DNA of 64,000 nt, taken from positions 26,226,001-26,290,000 of the forward strand of contig OU612068.1 in the NCBI GenBank assembly GCA_914767715.1, given 5' to 3'. Below, piece by piece: positions 57,961-64,000 of this stretch (its first letter is position 1; each line of letters starts with the position of its first letter). The notes under the pieces are model-generated. The model did no database searches and had not been told where the DNA came from. It was given only the letters and a program-made list of their open reading frames with translations. This DNA comes from Membranipora membranacea. Lineage: Eukaryota; Bryozoa; Gymnolaemata; Cheilostomatida; Membraniporidae. Position numbers and translations under genes: made by a program.

Positions 57961-58330
57961 AGATCACTAAGTAAACAAATTTCTCTCTGGTGAGATAATC
58001 AGTAAGCAGTAGCATACTGAAAATCATAACTCGGGGTTTAGGGAAAAGTACCATTTATCATTAGTTAGTAAAACTGGTTTATTGTTACAAGATTACAATA
58101 AATAAAACTGGACGAAATCAAAAGCATCAAAAAATAACCTGTTTGTTACAAGATTGTAATAATTCTGTACACCATAATCTCAGAATTAAGCGCAAGTGTA
58201 TTAAAATAAGACAATATCAAAGTCCACCCACAACAAAAATTAGAATGTTCACCATATTATACTTAACAATATTCTTATATCTATGATCTGCACAATTGAT
58301 ACTTCATCTTAAGCCTATGATAAGACGCTG

Positions 58331-61300
58331 TCATGGGAGACAGGGACTTTTCTCACAAAAAAACCCTAGAAAATGACCGCAATCCAAGTCATTTAGGGAT
58401 ATGCTGCCAGCACAGCCCGTTGTATCAACACAAGATCCTTCTGAGCTTGGATTTCCAGAACACCATACACCTTGCTCATCATCAAGAGGATCTGATATAT
58501 TGCCATTCCATGCCCATTCCTCCCCAGTCCACTCCAGTCCTATCCATTTCGCGCCCAAATCTACAGCATTCATAAGATACCTCAAATTATCATACTTATG
58601 TGTAAGCATTCTGCTGAGAGAAGAGCATAGAATCGATCCACTGCCTTATGTTGAGGTCTCTGATGGTATCAGTTCTAGTTCATAATAGTATGATGGCCAA
58701 ATCTCAAAATCTTTCCGACAATTTTGCCACTCAGTACTAATTTTAAATAAATACAAAGTGGGAGTATGGGATTTTTTTCCTACTTTTCAGACCAATAATG
58801 AGGGCTTATTTTCATTCTACCTGGCGGAAATGATTTATAGAGGGCGCCGGACAGATGAGGTTAAGATTTTACCGTTATTTTATATGCCTATCACAATTGG
58901 GGCAACACATTCTTTTTTGGCCTAAAAGGCAATATATTTTGGATAAAAACAAAACCCACAAAATTATTACGCAAAAAATACATTGAAATTAGAAAGAATC
59001 TGTAAAATAATGTTTGTAAGGGCAGGAAGGGTCGAGCCACACTTAAGCAAATTCACCTCAAGTCGTGACTTGTGGCTAGACTTGACTGGAGTCAAGTTGT
59101 GACTTGTGACTTGATTTGACTTGGTAACTTTATCCCAGCTCGAATGCGTCAGGTATGATGATAGTCAACAACGCATAGTGGAGAAATATGAGCAAGTCAA
59201 CATATTTCGTGTATGGAATGGAATGGAATACTAACATACTATAGGTGTTGTATAGTTAATCAAGTCCTTGACTACAAGTGTCTAGTGTCTGAAAAATTCT
59301 ACATACTTCCTCTTTCACTGTGTTGATCTCGAAGCCATTGCATAGACTCAGCTGTGCGGAATGTTGCTAGCTTCTCTCCCATCGACTCACAATGGGCCTG
59401 AGCATCAGATTGTATTAAACGAGTTGTTATCAGTTGGATGCAACTTTCTGAATGAGGATTATACATATACCCATAAGGGACTAGGGTCACTGCAAAGAAC
59501 ATTATAAATCTGCTAAAACTGTTTGAACAACCAAAGGTTTTACGGCTCAAATCCTCAACAACCACTTTGATTATTGGGATTTATCAATGAGAAGATACAT
59601 TCAATATTTTTAAGTGGGTAACAGCCAGAGATTATAGGGTAATGTGAGAATGCGTCACAGAATGGGACTCTTATTGTTGATCTAAATCATTAATTGGCAT
59701 GTGTGTGTCAACTATAAAAAGTTCTTCCCAAATCAATCAAATGGTTACTTAAAATTCATAAAGCCAGTTTAACCTTTCCAGAATGAAACTGATCATCATC
59801 ATCATCATCATAATCATCAACACTGATCATTAATTTTTCATTTCCTAATTCAACTAATTCAGATCGATTTTTTTGGTGTTAAACCGGGATGAAAAGTGGT
59901 GAGTGATCATCTGCGTTATTCACATTCTCAGCACAAGAATTTCTTACCATCTTGTGATATGTAGAGTGTTTTGCTTGAGTGAAGAGATTCCGTTATAGTT
60001 ATGGCTCGCTCAGAGTATAAATCACATGATTTACCACTCTTATCAAAGGTGAAGGCAAAGCACTCGGGTTCCTTCATATTCAAACAAAGATCAGCACACA
60101 ATATCAGTGTCTTCCCTGAATCCGAAAGATCGATAGACATTTCTTGGTGAGGCACCACTCCCTCAATCATCTTGTATGTCTCGGTAACTGCAAATACTGT
60201 TGGGGACAAAACCTGAAAAGAAAGAATTTGAATGTTCTAATGCATTATGGAAGTAGGTCCTTTCGATATCAATGGTCAACTTGAGTTAATCACTAGCATA
60301 ATAAACAAGACCCAAAATTTTATGCTTACTGTGAAAGATCTGAATATCTATTATTGATATCCTTGCTGTTCCATACTGAAAATATGAATTGGGCTTTACA
60401 AAGAGACGCATGATTTTTGCTTAAAAATTGGTGTAACATGCTAACTAAATTCATTTTAAGTACCCTATGTGTGTTGCTACTAAGTAACTATGGAAATATG
60501 ACTTCTGAACTTGTTTCACCGGATAATGAAAGATAAAACTTTGGTCTAACAATGTAATGCTTTTATCAGAAAGACGATTTTCCAATGGAATGAGGATGTT
60601 AAATTTAAATTGCGTTTATACTATTTCATGGAAAACTTGGTTGAGGAGCCTAGAGAGATTTTCAATGAACACCCGTTTTTGTGAGTTTTGAAACAAAACG
60701 CTTGTGAAGACTGCTACAATCTTGTCTTCTATCTAGGGCTGTGAAAAAAAATCGCGTTATTTAGAAGATTAACGCGATTAATCCATATTTGATATTTGAT
60801 CATATCTGATTAACTCAAAGATCAATTTTATTCTTATAAAAAAAATTTTTTTTAATTCTTATTGGCTGTCGAGGACAATATGAACATGCTATATCGAGAT
60901 GAAAAGTATAGGACTATGCTGATTGCAAAAAAAAGGTTTAAAAGTCTGGTCAAGATTTCCAAAATAAAACTTAAGGTGATTACATTCACATGTAGCTATG
61001 AAATAATGACTCAATCACTCAACAAAGGTTTCATATTTTGAGAGGAAAGCTCAACATTAGTCCATATCTATAAAAAAAAGATATTGTTGTGGCTAGATTT
61101 CTTCTTCAGTGAGTGGTCCTGTAATCAACCAGATAGGAAGATTAAAAGTAAGAGTAATCGCAGATAAACTGAACATGTCAAGATTAAGATCAATTTTTTT
61201 AATCTTGCACAGCCCTACTTCTATCTGTAGGGTCATCTAGGTTATCGGGTTAACCTTTGGAAAATAAAATCCACTACAAATGATCTGTTATTAAAAACCT

Positions 61301-61366
61301 GATGAAAAGGATGCTCTTTAGATAACCTACCAAAAAGATTATAGCTGTAATTTCAGAAGCCATCAT
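58331..61366 (-). CDS. Secreted PAN/apple plus C-type lectin protein 3, 237 aa
   Basis: Exons 61366-61331, 60212-59948, 59489-59307 and 58560-58331 join with the same phases as lectin gene 2, and exon 3 is again exactly 183 bp. The leader MMASEITAIIFLVLSPTVFA is followed by an apple domain (CADLCLNMKEPECFAFTFD, KSGKSCDLYSE) and a lectin domain (GYMYNPHSESCIQL, AHCESMGEKLATFRT, WIGLEWTGEEWAWNGN, WCSGNPSSEGSCVD, FFCEKSPCLP). Sequence is close to gene 2 in exons and in the intron before exon 3, which shows recent duplication. Intron 1 contains a hAT-type MITE. The start could also be the second of two adjacent ATGs (61363). Secretion is supported; ligand unknown. Confidence 0.82.
59790..59819 (+). 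repeat. (ATC)n microsatellite
   Basis: About eight near-perfect ATC units within an intron of lectin gene 3. Confidence 0.85.
60734..61217. mobile_element. hAT-type MITE with perfect 8-bp target duplication
   Basis: Termini TAGGGCTGTG and its complement CACAGCCCTA bound a 484-bp non-coding, AT-rich element. CTTCTATC occurs directly on both sides (60726-60733 and 61218-61225). The 8-bp duplication and TAGGG ends are typical of hAT. It lies in intron 1 of lectin gene 3. Confidence 0.9.
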
Positions 61367-61399
61367 AAGCAAACAGACTTTCCTCTACCCCCTAAAGCT

Positions 61400-62225
61400 T
61401 ACAATGTGATGATGTGATGATTAAAATTTTTAAATATAAATGTTATGTCACCATGGGAGTTCAGGATGAATGAAGCTGTTTGCATTTGCAGTCAAGCAGA
61501 ACATTTATTTACAGTCAATACCAGTTCATTTGATGTAAAGCAATGAAGGTGTATCATACATATTTAATTTGCATTAGTTGACCAGGGAGCAAAGGGAGGC
61601 ATTTTGTTGAATTATCAGTTATTTTAATCAGCGGACTATCGATCGCTTAACATCTGACCGGAACCATGTGAATGGTTCACCAATGAAAAACTTATACACA
61701 GATGGCCTTTTTTGACCCTCCAGATTTGTCACAAAGTTGTGATGTGTTGCACGTTTCTGTTAAAGCATCCTTCCATGCTCATGAAAAGCCAGAGTTTTCA
61801 AGGTTTCGCAAAAAATTCGCAAGTTTTAAGAGAGTTTTTGTACAATATGGAATTTTATTCAGACTAGAAAAACTCTGCCTGCTAGAATCACTGTATCCTT
61901 GATGCAATAACAAATACTAACAAAAGAATGTTTTTTTACATCTTTGCATTTTTGTTGCTAGAATGCGTGCAGATATGCTTGAGTTGTCATCAGCTGTCGG
62001 TCTGCATGGATCACCCTCAACTGCAATATCGATCCATTAAGTTTAATAATAGCTTAGTGCAGATAATAAATGGGAGGAAGAAAAGGATAAGTACCATACA
62101 CTGCATTTCCATGGTAGTTCTGGGGTCGACCTGAGGCTAATTAGCCTTAGCTTCGAGCTATGGAACTGCCTCCGAGGTCGCCCTGAGCTCCAAGGTTCAG
62201 CTGGAACGTTTCGGCTCGCAGTACA
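61400..62225. other. No supported gene
   Basis: Two short plus frames (61702-61902, 61928-62134) have no motifs. The second has a hydrophobic start but no splice context. Confidence 0.4.
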
Positions 62226-62230
62226 GCGAG

Positions 62231-62300
62231 CACGCGTGGCCGAGCGGTTAGCATCAAAGACTCTGACGCGAGCGGCCGGGGTCCAATTCCTGGCGGCGGC
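62231..62300 (+). mobile_element. tRNA-derived SINE head
   Basis: TGGCCGAGCGGTTAGC is a good A box and GGGGTCCAATTCC a B box, with spacing typical of a tRNA. The acceptor arms do not pair and the anticodon stem is poor. Flanking GAGGTCG and CGACCTCG motifs suggest a longer repeat. Confidence 0.6.
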
Positions 62301-62987
62301 AGAATTTTTTGATGTTTTTTTTCCTCAGCTCTAACATGGGAATGACTGCATATTTCGAGATCGAGCCAAGAGGTGACAACTCAGCTCGATCTAGGCCGAC
62401 CTCGAAACTCACATGGAAACATGGTGATTGCCAGTCCGATTTTTTGCATAACATAGCTCTCTTTCTTTGTGAAAATATCATGAAAATCATGAGAAGGAAA
62501 TCATAAAGTTTAAAATTTATTATAAGTTAGCAAGCTTGGTTTTATTTTCAAAGTCCAATTGAACGAAACTTAGTGAAATATGATCCAAATGTATCACAAT
62601 AAGTTGATCGTCACATAGATCAAAGCAAAGCAAAATTGGGCCGCTGATTCTAGAGTTTATAACAGATTTTGACTGTGAAAAATTGAAAGCTCTGAGCTCT
62701 GAAAGCTTAAGATGAGTGGTATGAAGATGACTGTACTGAACAGGGCCTATTACACTGCCACGTCAATGATCACAGTCATGGCTCAAGATGTCCATGTATT
62801 TACAAAAGCAGATCACCCTATCTGTTAATGTTTGAGGAGAAGTTCAGCTTCAGCAGTGAGATACATACTGAGGTGCAGTAGTCTTTTGGACGTGTACTGT
62901 ACAGTTAACTCAATACCACTCATTTTGACCATACTTGAGCAGAAGGGACCATTGTTAATTTATTCCATTTAGTTTACATAGAAGAAC

Positions 62988-64000
62988 TTGGTTGGTTGGT
63001 TGGTTGGTTTATTTTGTCACAAACATTAGGTATGCTGCGAGATTGAGTGTTTATACTGTTACATGAGTAGGGAATACCAAAAAGAAACATAAACAAAATG
63101 AGTAAAGTAAAGCCTGACTTCTAGTGGATTAAAAAATATCTTGCAATATCAAAATCAAGTGTCTGAGGAATGAGTCTTTACCCCAGGCAGTTCTGTATTT
63201 AAGGCTGCGATATCTGCCTGAGGGGAGTTTCTCAAGAAAATTGTTTAAAAAATGTTCGTCATCATGTATTATCTGCAGGGCCAGGTTCTTTGTACGTTTT
63301 GATATGACTGAATCTAGGTCCCCAATATCAAGACCTAGTCTGTCGCCTTGCTTAAAAAACTTTCTCAGAGCTTTCTTGTCTCGTGAATAAATACTAGTGA
63401 ACAAAATAGGTAGGCAGTAGGTTAGAATGGATACAATAAAACTTTTAAATAACATGCAGGCTAAAGGCTTTGTACTCTGATAAATAAAGGTTCTGATGAC
63501 AAACATTCTCTGATTTGCTTTGGATACAACATTATTGACATGATCTTCGAAACGTAATTTGTTATCAAAGAGAACTCCCAAATATTTAACATTGTCACAA
63601 AAATCTATATTTACACCATTTAATTCGAGAGTAGGACTGTCAGGTTTATCTCTCTTAGTGGAGAAAAGCATCTCTTGGGTTTTAGAAGGATTAAGTAATA
63701 AGTCGAGTTCTTTGCATAGACCTGAGATTCTATTGATCTCATTAAAATAATTAGACAAGTCATTATTATCAGAGATGCAACCAACAATACAAGTGTCATC
63801 AGCATATTTTAAAATAGTTATATTGCTCTGTTCTGACCTAATCCTATTTGTATACACTGAGAATAATAGAGGACTGAGGACAGAACCCTGAGGTGTTCCT
63901 GTGTTGGTGGTGATTGATGTTGAGAGAATATTGTTTACTATTGTTCTTTGTGTTCTGCCTGTCAGGAAACTCGACACCCAGTTTGTAACTCTGGAGTCTA
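62988..64000 (-). mobile_element. Non-LTR retrotransposon, reverse-transcriptase 3' half (partial)
   Basis: The frame on the minus strand is open from the window edge to a stop at 63129. It contains TNTGTPQGSVLSPLLFSVYT, the catalytic YADDT, NPSKTQEMLFS and VKYLGVLFDNKLRFEDHV, and ends LPSGRYRSLKYRTAWGKDS. The order fits palm, thumb and C-terminal parts of a CR1/L2/Jockey-type LINE. A short 3'-UTR ends in about five AACC units (62988-63011), the kind of short tandem tail seen in CR1/L2 elements. No stop or frameshift is visible here, so the copy may be young. The endonuclease and 5' part lie beyond the window. Confidence 0.85.

Noticed and set aside
62231-62300. Functional tRNA gene (Ser/Leu-like start)
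   Set aside because: No acceptor-stem pairing and a poor anticodon arm; typical of a SINE head.

Overview
The window is metazoan nuclear DNA. Genes are split by GT-AG introns in matching phases, intergenic space is AT-rich, and transposon relics are dense. Recognisable proteins are a LIN54 homologue, thrombospondin type 1 repeats (TSR), PAN/apple plus C-type lectin proteins, and a fragment of the ciliary assembly factor DNAAF11 (LRRC6). Together with a tyrosine-recombinase retrotransposon and a foldback element whose arms are built of 15-bp units, this suggests a marine invertebrate. An echinoderm or other deuterostome is plausible, but I cannot fix the species.

Layout. 0.2-8.9 kb: an Asn/Gly-rich secreted-protein locus, with a broken copy (GN1) interrupted by a foldback transposon, a minus-strand TSR gene with two nonsense codons, and an intact copy (GN2). 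9-15 kb: mostly non-coding, with an interlocked inverted repeat at 12.9-13.7 kb. 15.2-19.7 kb: eight consecutive exons of an uncharacterised zinc-finger gene, including a tandemly duplicated 90-bp exon. 20-26.4 kb: a transposon graveyard (three copies of one LINE reverse-transcriptase fragment, a decayed Ngaro/DIRS-like element with split direct repeats, and an ORF1 remnant). 29.7-32.4 kb: a third Asn/Gly gene (GN3), with a TPR pseudogene immediately downstream. 34.4-34.8 kb: a DNAAF11-like relic. 37.2 kb: a small hydrophobic protein. 40.3-40.7 kb: a three-armed palindrome. 42-46.8 kb: LIN54. 47.8-61.4 kb: three tandem minus-strand genes encoding signal/PAN/CTLD proteins, the first with a nonsense codon. 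63-64 kb: the 3' part of a non-LTR retrotransposon running off the right edge.

Most interesting are the Asn/Gly-rich family and its surroundings. The proteins have a signal peptide, a short dibasic pro-segment, two cysteines near the N-terminus, a long array of 14-residue Gly/Asn repeats and a conserved charged C-terminal tail. GN2 and GN3 share a TATA-like element, a non-coding first exon and the same intron phase. GN1 has lost its promoter to a retrotransposon fragment and its reading frame to a 1-nt deletion and a foldback insertion. The nearby TSR gene also encodes a Gly/Asn/Pro-rich segment, so the locus may be a small extracellular-matrix or secretion cluster; that function is inference.
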